A stretch of 64,000 nt of DNA, taken from assembly GCF_039555335.1 (NCBI RefSeq), contig NC_092646.1, positions 30,953,680-31,017,679 of the forward strand. Direction: 5' to 3'. The translations under genes were made by a program, and so were the position numbers. Shown here in pieces: positions 1 through 10,546 of this stretch. The notes under the pieces are model-generated. The model did not search any database and was not told the DNA's origin. It worked only from the letters and a program-made list of their open reading frames with translations. Each line of letters opens with the position of its first letter. Position 1 is the first letter of the stretch. Source of the DNA: Amphiura filiformis (lineage: Eukaryota; Echinodermata; Ophiuroidea; Amphilepidida; Amphiuridae).

Positions 1-312
1 CTCAGGCAGTCAGGATCTCGTGATCCTGTGTTCCTGACTTGAAGTCAGGAAGTCAGGAACTCAAGCGTAGCTTGAGTTCACGAGTTCCTGACTTTAAGTC
101 ATGAAAATAGGATCTCGAGATAACTGAAGTGGATGGGCTTACATTTGAAATACTAACGCCGTGAAAATTGAACAAATTTCATGAGTTCTTGAGATCCTGA
201 GTTGTCTTAACTATTTCTTTATTTTGATATCTTTACTATCTCTTTATTTCAAACTGGCTAAGTCAGGAACACAAGAAGTCGGGATTTGTGATCACAAGAT
301 CCTGACTTCTTG
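1..312. repeat. Palindrome-rich GTCAGGA repeat block
   Basis: GTCAGGA and its complement TCCTGAC recur many times between about 7 and 110 and again at 262-305, in both orientations, with short palindromes such as CAAGCGTAGCTTG. This looks like the remnant of a foldback repeat cut by the window edge. No coding signal is seen. Confidence 0.5.
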
Positions 313-487
313 TGTTACAAAGCGAACCCACATGGCCCTTAGTTACTTCCGTAATTTACGCTAGTTACGTGACTGGGCCATGCTTGTGTGAATTTACGCC
401 TAGGAATCCTGTTCAGTCCAACATACTTCAAGACTTGATATGTTAAAAATATGATATAGTTTTGACATGAAACTGATCTCTAAGTGA

Positions 488-881
488 ATTAAAACCCGGG
501 GGGGGTACTCAAGTTTGGTTTTGGTAGGGACGTGCCGCTGAGATTTTGGAAGTAGACCCAAAAATATACCAATTTTTCAAGAAATTTGGACCCATTGATA
601 TACCAAAAGTCAAAATTTTCGGCCGAATTTACCCAAAATTGTCTTAGTTTTTACAAATTTTCCCAAAATTTTGGCAAAAGTTTGAAAATTTTGGCTAGAT
701 TAAGGAAAAATTGGGCTGTTTTCCGAAAAAAAATGAGAAAATTTTGAAAAAGGACCCATTCATATACCAAAATAGGCTTTGAAAAAGGGGTCATTGATAT
801 ACCAGAAGGCTGAAAATGCTACCCATGTTTTGCGGCACGCCCCAGTATGGTCATTTGTACTGAGTACCCCCGGATTAAAAC
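488..881. mobile_element. hAT-type MITE with 8-bp TSD
   Basis: The element runs from 496 to 873. It starts CCGGGGGGGGTACTCA and ends TGAGTACCCCCGG, an inverted terminal pair. The flanks are the direct repeat ATTAAAAC (488-495 and 874-881), an 8-bp target duplication as made by hAT transposases. The interior is A/T-rich with repeats of 'gatataccaa' and 'acccattgatatacc'. There is no coding potential, so it is non-autonomous. Diverged relatives occur near 18.5, 19.9 and 29.5 kb. Confidence 0.75.
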
Positions 882-1062
882 AGTAAATATATTAATTATT
901 TTGATATTTATGTAAAAGCAAGTCACCAAACAATGTGTTGTATAAAATGTTCATAGTGGCATTTTAATTGTATCTATCAACGGCAAATAAATACCTACCA
1001 GTCGGTACTCATGTTTCAAGAAAAATACAGAACTATTTTGTTTGATCAAAAAAAAAATTGTT

Positions 1063-1869
1063 TTAACATATGTGACCCACTCCCACAAAACCAGACATAA
1101 GTCACTAATTTTGAAAATTGAGTTTTTGATGTCATCATTTAGTATAGGTCTTCAGCTTTCATTTGATACCAAAATTATGTTTCTGAGACATGTGGTCCTC
1201 ATTCTACGGTCTTTCAATGGGAAGGGGGAAGCGACACATGAAGAAAAGGCAAATGCAAGAAATATGGCTTTAAAGTCTGCTGTAAAATGACATGTTTAAA
1301 GACTTGGTTTGGCTCAGAAAATGCTAGATTTGGGTGCTTTAGCATGTTAGATGTAAAAGAATATTTTGTTTTCAATGGTAGGTTAAAGTAAACATATTAA
1401 GGAATCAAAAAATAATAAAAACTGAAAAAACAAAATCTGCAAGGTTTTTCATCCCTTTCCCAACTTTGACCCGCCATATCTCAAAATGGCTGAGTGCGAC
1501 TTAAGCCCAGGGGGGGTCACTCCCATTGTGGCCTGTACACCATCCGCGATAATGAAAAGCGCGTAAAAAGGGTCGTTTTGTGGATAGGCAACGATACGTG
1601 AGTATCGCGTTTAGGTGTCAAAAACATGAAAATTGGAAAAAAGGGTAGCAAAATTGCAATTTCTAAATACGCTGCGGAAATGAAATTTAGGGTATGAAAT
1701 TTGATGTTAGGAATGAAATCCCTGTTTAGGGTGTCGTTTTAGCGAAGGTTAAATCCTTGTTTAGGGTGCTTTTCAAAAGTTGATTATCGCGGATGGTGTA
1801 CAGGTCACAATGGGAGTGACCCCGCGGACTTATGGCGGGTTTCGTCAGAGCGGGTCACATATGCATTAA
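1063..1869. mobile_element. TTAA-flanked element with CATATGTGACCC termini
   Basis: The left end reads TTAA then CATATGTGACCCACTC, and the right end reads GAGCGGGTCACATATG close to a TTAA. The arms also share a MATAAGTC block further in. TTAA flanks are typical of piggyBac or Kolobok insertion. A second element (1510-1824) is inserted inside it. No transposase is seen. Confidence 0.55.
1510..1824. mobile_element. MITE with about 40-bp TIRs, nested in the 1063-1869 element
   Basis: The terminal inverted repeats are GGGGTCACTCCCATTGTG at the left and CACAATGGGAGTGACCCC at the right, continuing inward through CTGTACACCATCCGCGATAAT. GACTTA occurs on both sides as a possible 6-bp target duplication. 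The interior repeats 'tttagggt' blocks. A second copy of this family is split by another insertion at 8225-10365. Confidence 0.65.
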
Positions 1870-2006
1870 CGTAGCTCAATCCTTTAGTTTGACCAAACTA
1901 GTACTAAAAGTTACAATTTAACATTCCATTTTAAGAAAAAAAAGAGTCACAAAAATGTAGTTTTATGGCATTTTGTGTGAGAATAGTCACCCCTGTTAAT
2001 TGTTTT

Positions 2007-2336
2007 CCCAGCAAACAGACAATTTAAAAAAAAAAATGTTATAAACGCATTATGGTTTTGGTTAAAACATTTAAATAACATTTTTTAAATGTTGGGGTAT
2101 ATAAAGGTCATGAAAAGGAAAAAAACACTACAACAACATTTTCAAAATGTTGTCAAAATGTTACTGCAAAATATTTTTTGGCAAACATTTGTGCAAAATA
2201 ATTTGTCAATGCTTAATTACATGTTAGAATGTCTGCAGCAAGTTTTCAAAATGTTCCCTGAATGTTTTTAAACATTTTATACTCTTTATATAAACCAACT
2301 TTTAAATGTATTCTGTAAAAGGTTGTGTTTGCTGAG
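2007..2336. mobile_element. CCCAGCAAACA-type MITE, copy 1
   Basis: It begins CCCAGCAAACA and ends TGTTTGCTGAG. The interior is made of repeats of 'aacattttaaatgtt' and similar imperfect palindromes, which create meaningless Phe/Asn/Lys-rich reading frames. Further copies are at about 4168-4409 and 6462-6600. Confidence 0.6.
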
Positions 2337-2480
2337 TACCCAATGTTTTAAATTCCGAGTTTTGGAAAAGATACTTCTTCATCTCTCCTTTATAGTGTGC
2401 TGAGGCTTGTGGATCAACGTCAAGGCGTTGTGCCTGTGCGTAGCACACTATAAATCACTGCACTTTTTTTTGTTATAATC

Positions 2481-3489
2481 TACAGGGTGTCCCAAAAAAA
2501 AGAGGCCCCTCATTGCGCCCTCTTTTTCTCCTATTTCTGTAAAGTTGATAAAAAATATTTTGATATGGAAAGAAACCTTTAATCGTTAGCTTTACTAAAC
2601 CAAAACAATTATTTCAATCGGCTCACAACTTTTGAAGATATGCCCTTTTGAATAAAAGTACCCGTTTTTCACTCTGTCCACGGATAGCAAACAGAATGGT
2701 TGGGATGACTCATGCTGTGGAGTGGCCTGCACTTGATTTTTTTTCCTTTGTGGCAAAATCCAAGATCTTCGCAAACGTATTACTGAATGCATTCGCAAGT
2801 ATCCGGCGCACAAGGATGGTACGCAACATAATTGATGCAATGAGGACCAGGGCTGAAACCTGTATTCGCCAAAGAGGCAACCAGGTAGAGGGCAGAGCAG
2901 CACAGTAAACTCACTTCAGAAAAACCAAAGACAAACCAAACAGCCTTTTAGGGCTACATTTTATCCTAAAAAGAGAAATGACCTATGTTGTAAATAAAAA
3001 AAGGAAAGCAAGAAACAACAAAGTAAGAAAGTAAGAAACATAAAACAAAAAGGCATAAATAATCAAGAAAACGTAAGTAATTGATAGTAAAGCAAAAGAA
3101 GTCCCTTTCGGCATCCATTTAACCCACAAATTAATGACACTATTAACAAAATCCATTGCCCATAAACCCACCGGTAAAGCCCATTCCATAAATAAAGTTA
3201 TTTTATAAAGTTATCATTGAGGAATGTTTGATATTCATGCATGGTATGTGTACTCCTTTTCAATCTTTGAAGTAGCCAAACCTTCTTCGTGGACAGAGTG
3301 AAAAACAGGTACATTTCTTTAAAAGAGCATATCTTCAAAAGTTGTTAGCCAATTGATATAATTGTTTTGGTTTATTAAAGCTAACGACTCAAGGTTTCTT
3401 TACATACCAAAATATATTTGATAAACTTTTCAGAAATAGGAGAAAAAGAGCGGGCAATGAGGGGCCTCTTTTTTTTTGGACACCCTGTA
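2481..3489. mobile_element. Tc1/mariner-like element with roughly 200-bp TIRs
   Basis: TA dinucleotides flank CAGGGTGTCCCAAAAAAAAG at the left (2483) and its complement at the right (ending 3487). The inverted arms extend about 200 bp each (2483-2684 and 3288-3487) with modest divergence. Between them lies a degraded transposase fragment (2690-2908) and unrelated A-rich sequence. TA flanks plus the relic favour the IS630/Tc1/mariner group. Confidence 0.65.
2690..2908 (+). pseudogene. Degenerate DDE transposase C-terminal fragment
   Basis: Two frames together give a transposase-like C-terminus. About 2738-2790 reads CGKIQDLRKRITECIRKY. After a frame change, 2816-2908 reads MVRNIIDAMRTRAETCI followed by RQRGNQVEG and a stop. 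The pattern resembles the end of Tc1/mariner-like transposases ('DFFLWG..., ...AMRTRAE.CI...GG..EG'). That comparison is from memory. The catalytic Asp residues are absent and the frame is broken, so it is a relic. It sits between the long inverted repeats of the surrounding element, which supports the assignment. Confidence 0.5.
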
Positions 3490-4167
3490 TTAAAGATGAA
3501 ATAGTGAAATTAACCGATGAATCTATCTGGGGAGTGAAATTATGATTTGATTTATTATAATTTTGAAAACTTGTGCCAAACTTGTAAATAATATTAATGT
3601 GAAATAAGAGGGGCTGGCCCTTTTATTCTAAAAATTGATGTATGCAATTTATAATTTTTATTCACAGGTAAGTTGTAAAGGATTAGGATTGAGATATGCT
3701 TCATCTACCAAAACAGAGTAATACCTTCTTAATGCCAAAAATATAGTTCTGTATTTTTCTGGCATTGGGAGAAGTATCGAAACCGGACAAAATTGGTATT
3801 ATTATCTCGGATTCAGTGTAATTTTTAAGTTATAGAAGGCTATACTGTTTTGCCAGACATGTACTGCCATTTGTAAATGTTCATCACAATAAAATAACAT
3901 GTAAAAACTTCTGAATAACCATTGGTTACTGCTCCAAGCCTGGGCTCATACACCAGTTCCGAATTTTGATATGCCATAGGCTTTGTGTGGTGATCATTTT
4001 GATCAGTGGTTCGTAACAAAGAAAGCGTGATCCAGTTGACCTAGCAAGTCATATTCTAACGTGCACTACGACAGCGAATAGATAATATATTTGGATGGTT
4101 CGATAGGATAGAAGTGTGGGTAATATTTTACACTAAATCAAATGACTGGGCATCCATTTATAGCTAC
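3490..4167. other. Unassigned A/T-rich stretch
   Basis: I see no coding frame, no clear inverted termini and no tandem repeats here. Confidence 0.5.
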
Positions 4168-4409
4168 CAGCATGCACAAGTGTTCTTAAAACATTAATTC
4201 AAATTATTTTAATAACGTTTAAATGTTGGATTATAATACGATCATGCGTTTTTTAAAACATTGTAAAATATTTGGGCAATTTGATTAATAACATTCTGTT
4301 AGAATGTTTTGCATCACATTTTCAAAAATGTTTTATGGATGTTTTTATACCCTTTATATCACCCAACATTTAAACCTTTTCTGTAAAACGTGTGTGTTTG
4401 CTGGGTATA
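4168..4409. mobile_element. CCCAGCAAACA-type MITE, copy 2
   Basis: The right end reads GTGTGTTTGCTGGGTAT. The left end is degenerate (ACCAGCATGCACA). The interior has the same 'aacattttaaaatgttt' imperfect palindromes as the copy at 2007. Confidence 0.45.
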
Positions 4410-4498
4410 GTCCGGCTGCCAAGCGCAATTTTGCCACACGATATTTTTTCGAAGCAAGCCACTATTTTCAATGGTTACTTGGGCCCTTAAAGTCTGTC

Positions 4499-4968
4499 CA
4501 CATAGAAGTACAAAGTAAATAGACCTCGGAAACTGGAGGTATGAGAATAATTATTTCAGTGCAATGCTTCTTTGGCGCGCCAACTGCTGCACGGTTTGTA
4601 CTTGCCGAGCGCACCACGCTCTTTATGCTTCGCGTCACGTTCGCGTGTGACACAAAGCACCCCCCCCAATGCCACAGATTTGGTTTGTACTTCTATGTGT
4701 TTACAATCTACAGGTCACCAATTTTTTACATGCCCGAACTCAATTGCTAAAATTGACCTATTCACTACTTGCGCGCACGGCTCCGCCATTATGCACAATG
4801 TGCGAGGAGAGCCTCGGAACTGGTAGCACACATGAATGAGAATTGAACCAGTCATATTACATTGTGTGTAAAGTTATGTAATTATTCCTTTCAGGTGATG
4901 TCAGTTTGAGGCTCTCCTTGCACATAGTACATAATGGCGGAACCATGCAAGTCGTGAATAGGACTAAT
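4499..4968. repeat. Two inverted-repeat pairs
   Basis: A perfect 16-bp inverted pair, CACATAGAAGTACAAA (4499-4514) and its complement (4684-4699), encloses about 170 bp. It is followed by a longer hairpin whose arms 4758-4814 and 4908-4964 share GGAGAGCCTC and CCGCCATTATG blocks. Both look like ends of non-autonomous elements. There is no coding content. Confidence 0.5.
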
Positions 4969-4982
4969 ACATGTTTACCAGT

Positions 4983-5197
4983 TTAACCCCCTGAGCACTA
5001 CCTGCTGATCTAACATTGCCTCTAATTGGTCAATTATGTGATATCTTCATTTTAATCACCAATCAGAATGGATCTTTGCAAATAAATCACCCCAATTTTT
5101 TTGTGTGGTGAAATTATTCTAACAATGTTGCTGATTGGGCCAATTGATAATGAAAACTTCTTTTTGGCCAATCGGCAGGTAGTTCTCATGGGGTTAA
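4983..5197. mobile_element. TTAA MITE (CCCCATGAGAACTACC family), copy A
   Basis: A 215-bp element bounded by TTAA on both sides. The terminal inverted repeats of about 27 bp read CCCCATGAGAACTACCTGCC with small changes. Copies B, C and D lie at 11669, 22562 and 48415. The insertion target suggests piggyBac or Kolobok machinery. Confidence 0.75.
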
Positions 5198-5271
5198 AGA
5201 TGTTACATTGGTCCACATCTATGCGACACTTTATGAGGCTGAGGCTAAGACTTGCTAAAACGTGCATGACA

Positions 5272-5850
5272 TAAACTGGGCTCAAAAAGAAACTTATCAT
5301 TTTTCACATGGTCATATCTTAAAATCCTGTCCATAAATGAACCACAATTACACACAAGATTACTTCAATACTCTAAACGCTGGTCAGTAGCCAAACAATT
5401 GTCCAACTGACGTAACAGCAAAATGCATTGACATGGAACAGCTTCCTGGACCACATTCACAGCCCAATAATTGGTACCCATCACAAGAAATCTGTAAGTG
5501 GAATAGTGTGGAACAAGACCTGTTTCTTAGAAAGTTTGTGAAAAGCAGCAGCCTGCGCCCCACTATTCCACTTACTCTATGGAAATTATCACCTGTGTAA
5601 GGATCTTGTACGTATTCTCACAGCTTTCTTTTGCTGGGTGCCCATTATTTGCCTGTGAATGTGGTCCAGGAAGCTGATCTGTGTCAGTGCATTTTGCTGT
5701 TGTGTCAGTTGGACAACTGCTTGGTTACTGACATGTTTTTAAAATAGAGCATTGAAGTAATCCTGTGTGTAATTTTGGTTCATTTTTATGGACAGGATTT
5801 TAAGATATGACCTTGTGAAAAATTAGAAGTTTCTTTTTGAGCCCAGTTTA
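5272..5850. mobile_element. Foldback element with long arms, TA-flanked
   Basis: TA flanks the ends AACTGGGCTCAAAAAGAAACTT at 5274 and its complement ending at 5848. The two arms (about 5274-5550 and 5560-5848) are inverted copies over nearly their full length, with roughly 85-90% match by eye, leaving almost no unique interior. Likely a Tc1/mariner-group foldback MITE. Confidence 0.65.
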
Positions 5851-5879
5851 GTAGTTGCCATGCAATATTTCATGGACAT

Positions 5880-6200
5880 GCAGCATAGGGTATCAGTAGG
5901 ACCACCATGATTTTACTGGGGTTTGAGCCCTGGACCTGCTGCATAGGGTATCAGTGGCTCCACAGTGATTTTAACGGGGCTTTTAGCCAGAGGACCCGAC
6001 TTAATCTTATTTCTAACACCGACACTAAAATATTTTCTTCTTTAAAGATTATTCATACAGATGTGGCAAGAATGCAAGACTTATTTTAATAATTTGCACT
6101 TAAAAGTGCAAAGAAATATTTATTTCAGACATTATTTACAGAGAGTATAGCTCAGTAAAATATTAGGCACTGCTTTACACAAAGGATATAAAAACAAAGA
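5880..6200. repeat. Dispersed repeat, also at 43.93-44.07 kb
   Basis: The block 'cagtgattttaacggggcttttagcc...ttctttaaag...caagaatgcaagacttat' recurs at 43933-44060. A short internal duplication of 'gcatagggtatcagt' starts near 5883 and 5941. No ends are defined. Confidence 0.4.
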
Positions 6201-6461
6201 TATAGAACAACAGTTAGAATACACTATAGTTTTCAGCAGAGAACTTCAGCGGTCTGCCAATTTGGTGCAGTTTATGGCGTACGGAAGTGTGGTTCTTATT
6301 GGCCAATTGAATCATGTCATCATCACATCGGCACATTATTCGCTGGTCAAGCTGTGTAGCAACGCGTGACCTAGTTCTTTTTGTGCGATTATCAGACAGA
6401 GCAGATGAACAATGCTGAAGTAATTTGCTGAATGGTATAAAATTACCAAAGATACGATACC

Positions 6462-6600
6462 CAGCAAACACAAAACGTTTTACATAAAACTGGGATATAT
6501 AAAACGTTTTCTGTAAAACGTAATGTTTCAAAAACACTTTTGAAAACTGGATACAAAACATTTTAATATAATGTTATTAAAGAGTTGACCAAACATCAAA
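6462..6600. mobile_element. CCCAGCAAACA-type MITE, copy 3 (partial)
   Basis: The left end reads TACCCAGCAAACACAAAACG followed by 'aaaacgttttctgtaaaacg' repeats. The right end was not found, so it is probably truncated. Confidence 0.45.
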
Positions 6601-7065
6601 AATAGGGATGGCTGCCCCGGATAGGTTGTAAGAAGATATGGGTAGTGAACACTACACAGTAAATATTCGTGTGGAACATTATTTTTTGCATTTTTGTGTT
6701 TGTGCAACCCTTTTATTTTTGTATTTTCAGCCTTTTTACAAGTCAAGACCTCAAATCCATATATCAACAACAGTTTAATATGCATGGCAAATAGCGGTTA
6801 TGATTGATGTTGAAGGCAGCATTCAAAATGCATTCAATATTTCACAAGCTTTTGGCTAGCCTTGATTCAAGGTATATACTTTCTCCTGAGATTTTTTTAT
6901 GGGCCCAAATTCAATTACACAATTGATTATATAGGCCTAATACTTGTTACTAATATAAAATAATACTTGATATATGCGCTGTTTGTGCGTGCATCCCAGG
7001 TGGTGTGATGACGCAATCGCCCTAAGTGATATATAAGGCACAGTTTCGCTGGCCAGCGAAGCCCA
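6601..7065. other. Unassigned stretch
   Basis: No coding frame or clear element ends are seen. One TAGGCCTA octamer lies at 6932. Confidence 0.4.
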
Positions 7066-7067
7066 AG

Positions 7068-7200
7068 ACCTGTGGCAAAGTGTCGCCGAGCCAGTGGTTG
7101 GCATGTGAGGGGCTCGGGTTCAAATCTCACCCGGAGCAAACAACTTCTTCCTTTGTTTTCTCTCTTTATTCCTTCCTTCTTTCCCTTCCCGTCGCCAAAA
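7068..7200 (+). mobile_element. tRNA-derived SINE fragment
   Basis: A Pol III A-box-like stretch, GTCGCCGAGCCAGTGGTTGG (7082-7101), is followed by a B-box-like GGTTCAAATCTC (about 7117). A T/C-rich tail follows. The A-to-B spacing is too short for a functional tRNA and no acceptor stem forms, so it is a decayed tRNA-derived SINE rather than a tRNA gene. Confidence 0.4.
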
Positions 7201-7251
7201 AGCCCCTGACGGGTTAGGGTTAATGTTACACTGGTCCACATATTTCGTGAT

Positions 7252-7567
7252 CCTAGCATCCTCTTTTTATGACATTTTTCAGTAGACATCCACAAAAAAA
7301 AATTCAATTGATTCCAATTTTGCATTTGCAAGTTATGCATGATTATGTGTATTACACTGCTCCATAGACAATGTGTTGTACATGTAATTTCGTTCTAATA
7401 CACCAGGACGAAATACAAATTTGACGATATTTTTGATCAACGAATTAATCTGCAAGAATTTTATTGTACATAAACATGATGTAGCCAGGTTTCCATAAAA
7501 ATCTCAACTTTTTTGTGAAAAGTGGGGGGATGAGGCTGTGTGGATCACGAAATGCCCCTTTAAATGT
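7252..7567. mobile_element. TTAA-family MITE (TTTCGTGATCC ends), copy 1
   Basis: Inverted ends are TTTCGTGATCCTAGCATC at the left and GGATCACGAAATGCCCCTTT at the right. It is nearly the same sequence as the better preserved copy at 28090-28416. The outermost left bases are replaced by unrelated sequence. Confidence 0.55.
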
Positions 7568-7811
7568 TGCAAGAGTGCAAAGAAATGTAATAAGACATCT
7601 TGGAAAATGTGGATGAACAGCGGCAAAATAAGTAAAGTAATGTGCATGATACTGCATGAATTTTTGTGCCATTAACTTTTGCACCTTGACAATTTTGAAT
7701 GTTTCCCATGGAAAGTTTTCTTTGTTTTTAAATTTGTGATTTCAAGCTTCCTGTCATCAGTGACCTATACTGTACACAAAAGGAATATATTTGAGAGTTG
7801 TTATTTTCATA

Positions 7812-8100
7812 ATGGGCTATTCCATTTTAAACCTACACTCCCCCTGTGGAAGATTTTGGAAATTTATTCCAAAAGGGAGTATGAATTTCAAATGGAATGA
7901 ACATATTAGACAGCTTCATTTGAAACTCCCTCTCCCTCTGTGGAAGATTCCATTCAGGATGATTCTTTCTTAGAGGTGTATGAAAGCCAAATGGAGCTGC
8001 CTAATGTGCTCATTTCATTGAAAATCATACCCCCCCTGTGGAAGATATTTCCAAAATCTTCCACAGGGGTAGTGTGAATTTTAAGTGGAACAGCCCAATA
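7812..8100. mobile_element. GGGCTATTCC-family MITE, copy 1
   Basis: The ends are TGGGCTATTCCATTTTAAAC and its diverged complement ending GGAACAGCCCA. Internal inverted blocks read CTGTGGAAGATTTTGG. Relatives occur at 13488, 36795, 48913 and 53175. Confidence 0.6.
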
Positions 8101-8898
8101 GCTGCTTAGAACACACAAATGTCCACTTTCACAGTGTTTGGACCTCTTGGCAATTTCCTGAAAGTGCATTTTTCACACATACAGGACTATTCTGTTGTTC
8201 ACCTCAAGTTCGGCAGTGATGTCAATGCTTTTTTGCGGTTGTGTCAAAAGGGTGTCAAAAACATGAAATATTGGAAAAAGGGTAGCAAAATTGCAATTGG
8301 TAATACGCAGAAATTAAATTTAGGGTATGAAATTTGATGCAAGGAATAAAATCCCTGTTTAGGGTGTGAAAACAGGTGCATGTTACCTGTTTAGGGTATC
8401 GTTTTAGCACAGACAGGGTTCATAGTGTCAAGACCACAGTGAAATCAATGACTTTTAATGACTTTCAAATACACTTTTCAATGACTTTTTATTAAATCTC
8501 ATACCTCGGATGTGTTGAACAGTATTGTTTGTACATCTTAATATAAGTACCAGTTATGTTTGTACCTCTTAATATAAGTACCAGTTAGTTTTACCCTATA
8601 CAAATATACATTGATACTACAGCCTGCAGGTTCAGCTGCTGAATTCGGAAGGGTTACTCAACTAATCTACTGTTCTAATTTATCTAACGGGAAAGTATAA
8701 AGTAATACATAATAATCACATACCTGCCAACCCCAGAAACCCCAAAAGTGGAACACATATTGCGCAGGAGCACTTGTGCGACCGAGCATATAACAGCAGG
8801 GGTTCAGGGGCACGGCCCCGGTGGGGGTCGAGTGGATGAAGCCCCCCGAAGCCAGAGGGTTTTTACACCATTTTTGACCTGTTTTAGACTTTTTTGAA

Positions 8899-9395
8899 AA
8901 AATGCTTCCTTCATCCTAAAAAAGGGGTTTTAAATTTTCAGTTTCCTATACTATTGTACATGAGAGACATTCTTCAAAGTTTGTTTTTTTGCCTGTATAA
9001 CATGGCCTACATGACCGAAATTGATATAAATAATGCGCAATATAAAAACGATGATTCATTAAATTTTTGCCCCCACCCCATCCTTCAGGTATGTGGGAGG
9101 GGCCCACATGGGGAGGGGGTACTAATGTGTATTTCAAAGCTCCTGGCTTGTTTTACACTTTTAATCAAAAGTGCTTCCTTCTTCCAGAAAACATGCTTTA
9201 AAGTTTTCAGTTTCCTATACTTTTGTACATGAGAGACATTCTTCAAAGTTTTTTTTTGCCTAATAACATGGCCTACATGACTGAAATTGATATATATAAT
9301 GCGCAATATAAAAACAATGATTCACCAAATTTTGACCCCCCCCCACACCTTCGGGTATGTGGGAGGGGCCCACATGGGGGTACTAATGTGCATGA
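8899..9395. repeat. Tandem duplication of about 267 bp
   Basis: The unit 'gcttccttc...tttcagtttcctatact...tgtacatgagagacattcttc...catggcctacatgac...gtgggaggggcccacatggg' occurs at about 8899-9165 and again at 9166-9395. It explains the paired overlapping reading frames here, which are not genes. Confidence 0.75.
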
Positions 9396-9514
9396 AGAAT
9401 ACATTGTATGATAAAAGTAATTTGTAAAATTCAGTATGTTAAACATACAGAGTGATGTCACTACAAATTGGGACTAAAATAGTAGGCCTATCCCAAGGGA
9501 AATACATATACACA

Positions 9515-9560
9515 CTTACCCACCCCCACCCAACCTCCCCCACCCCCACCCGAAGTCCAC
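9515..9560. repeat. CCCCCACC low-complexity run
   Basis: Imperfect repeats of 'cccacccccacc'. Confidence 0.7.
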
Positions 9561-10391
9561 CCCGACTGACGGCCACACAAAGCCAAAGGATACAGCTAAA
9601 AGGTTCATATCAAACCTTTGACCCAAGTTTGCTTCAATTTAATTTAGACTTAAACATGACTTGATATTAGAGTATACATATAGGCCTACACGACATCAGT
9701 CCAGCATCATCTCAAACGTCATCGTTCATTAATACACATTACATACTTCTTACTAAGGTAATATTCATTGAGGAAAAATAGATGAGTTTTTGAACGCAAA
9801 ACCTGATAACATGCAGGTCCGATAATCGACCAAAATGCATTAATTTTGGGAGTCTTTTGGGCATGAAAAGGTGACCACATGCATGTTAAATGAGTACCAT
9901 TATCTAGCCTAGTCATCCAGTCAGGGTTCTAAGGAATTTTCATTTTAAAATTGGAAATATATGTGTCCAGAAAGAATCATCATTAATATTTCTTTTTTCT
10001 CGGGAAAAGCGGAACGTTCCGCTTTTTACCGACTTTGAGGTTTAAAAAGTGTAACAGTTCCGCCAAAAGCGGAACGGTTGGCAGGTATGTAATCATAAAT
10101 TAAATAAAATAATTATTAAAATACATCGTATTTTTATTTTTTCCTTCATACAAATATATTTCAAAGACTTTTAATGACTTTTTTTACTTTTCTACAAAAT
10201 TTAATGACTTTTAATGACTTTAATGACCTTGCTTCAAATTCACTGACTTTTAAGGAATTTAATGACCGCTACGAACCCTGACAGAGTTAAATCCTTGTTT
10301 AAGGGTGCTTTTCAAAAGTTGATTATCGCGGATGGTGTACAGGCCATAATGGGAGTGACCCCCTCGGGCCTTACGCACATGTTTAGATACT

Positions 10392-10500
10392 GTGACCAAT
10401 GAAATATGCACCTACGTCACTAATGAGCCTGAGGCAAGTGTATAATATATATATATTTCTTCAGAATATAAAAGTACAAAATACAAAACTAGAACTCAGT
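10392..10500. repeat. Dispersed repeat shared with 47.40-47.53 kb
   Basis: Blocks 'gatactgtgacca', 'cgtcacta', 'agaatataaaagtacaaaat' and 'acaaaactagaact' occur in the same order at 47398-47523. Two diverged copies of one element without recognisable termini. Confidence 0.5.
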
Positions 10501-10546
10501 GGGATAGGCTTTTTATAATGGAAATTTTAGTCAAAAGCATACGCAA

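Larger units (their letters stand above)
8713..10095. mobile_element. CATACCTGCCAACC element nested in the hAT-like insertion
   Basis: The element 8719-10089 begins CATACCTGCCAACC and ends GGTTGGCAGGTATG. TAATCA is duplicated at 8713-8718 and 10090-10095. It carries a duplicated 267-bp block, a C-rich run and, near its right end, repeats of 'agcggaac'. Confidence 0.6.
8409..10285. mobile_element. hAT-like insertion with 5-bp TSD
   Basis: The element 8414-10280 starts CAGGGTTCATAGTG and ends CTACGAACCCTG, with ACAGA on each side (8409-8413, 10281-10285). Inside both ends are repeated AATGACTTT units in mirror arrangement, a pattern I associate with hAT termini. It has no transposase and is itself interrupted by the 8719-10089 element. 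Confidence 0.6.
8225..10365. mobile_element. Copy of the GGGGTCACTCCC MITE split by a later insertion
   Basis: 8225-8408 and 10286-10365 together match the element at 1510-1824 ('gtgtcaaaaacatgaa', 'tttagggtatgaaatttgat', then 'gattatcgcggatggtgtac' and GGGAGTGACCCC). The 1.87 kb between them is a separate transposon. The left terminus is degraded. Confidence 0.6.

Noticed and set aside
2938-2960. A histone mRNA-like stem-loop (AGCCTTTTAGGGCT)
   Set aside because: The stem is only five pairs with one G-T, the upstream sequence is a transposase relic rather than a histone, and it falls inside a transposon.
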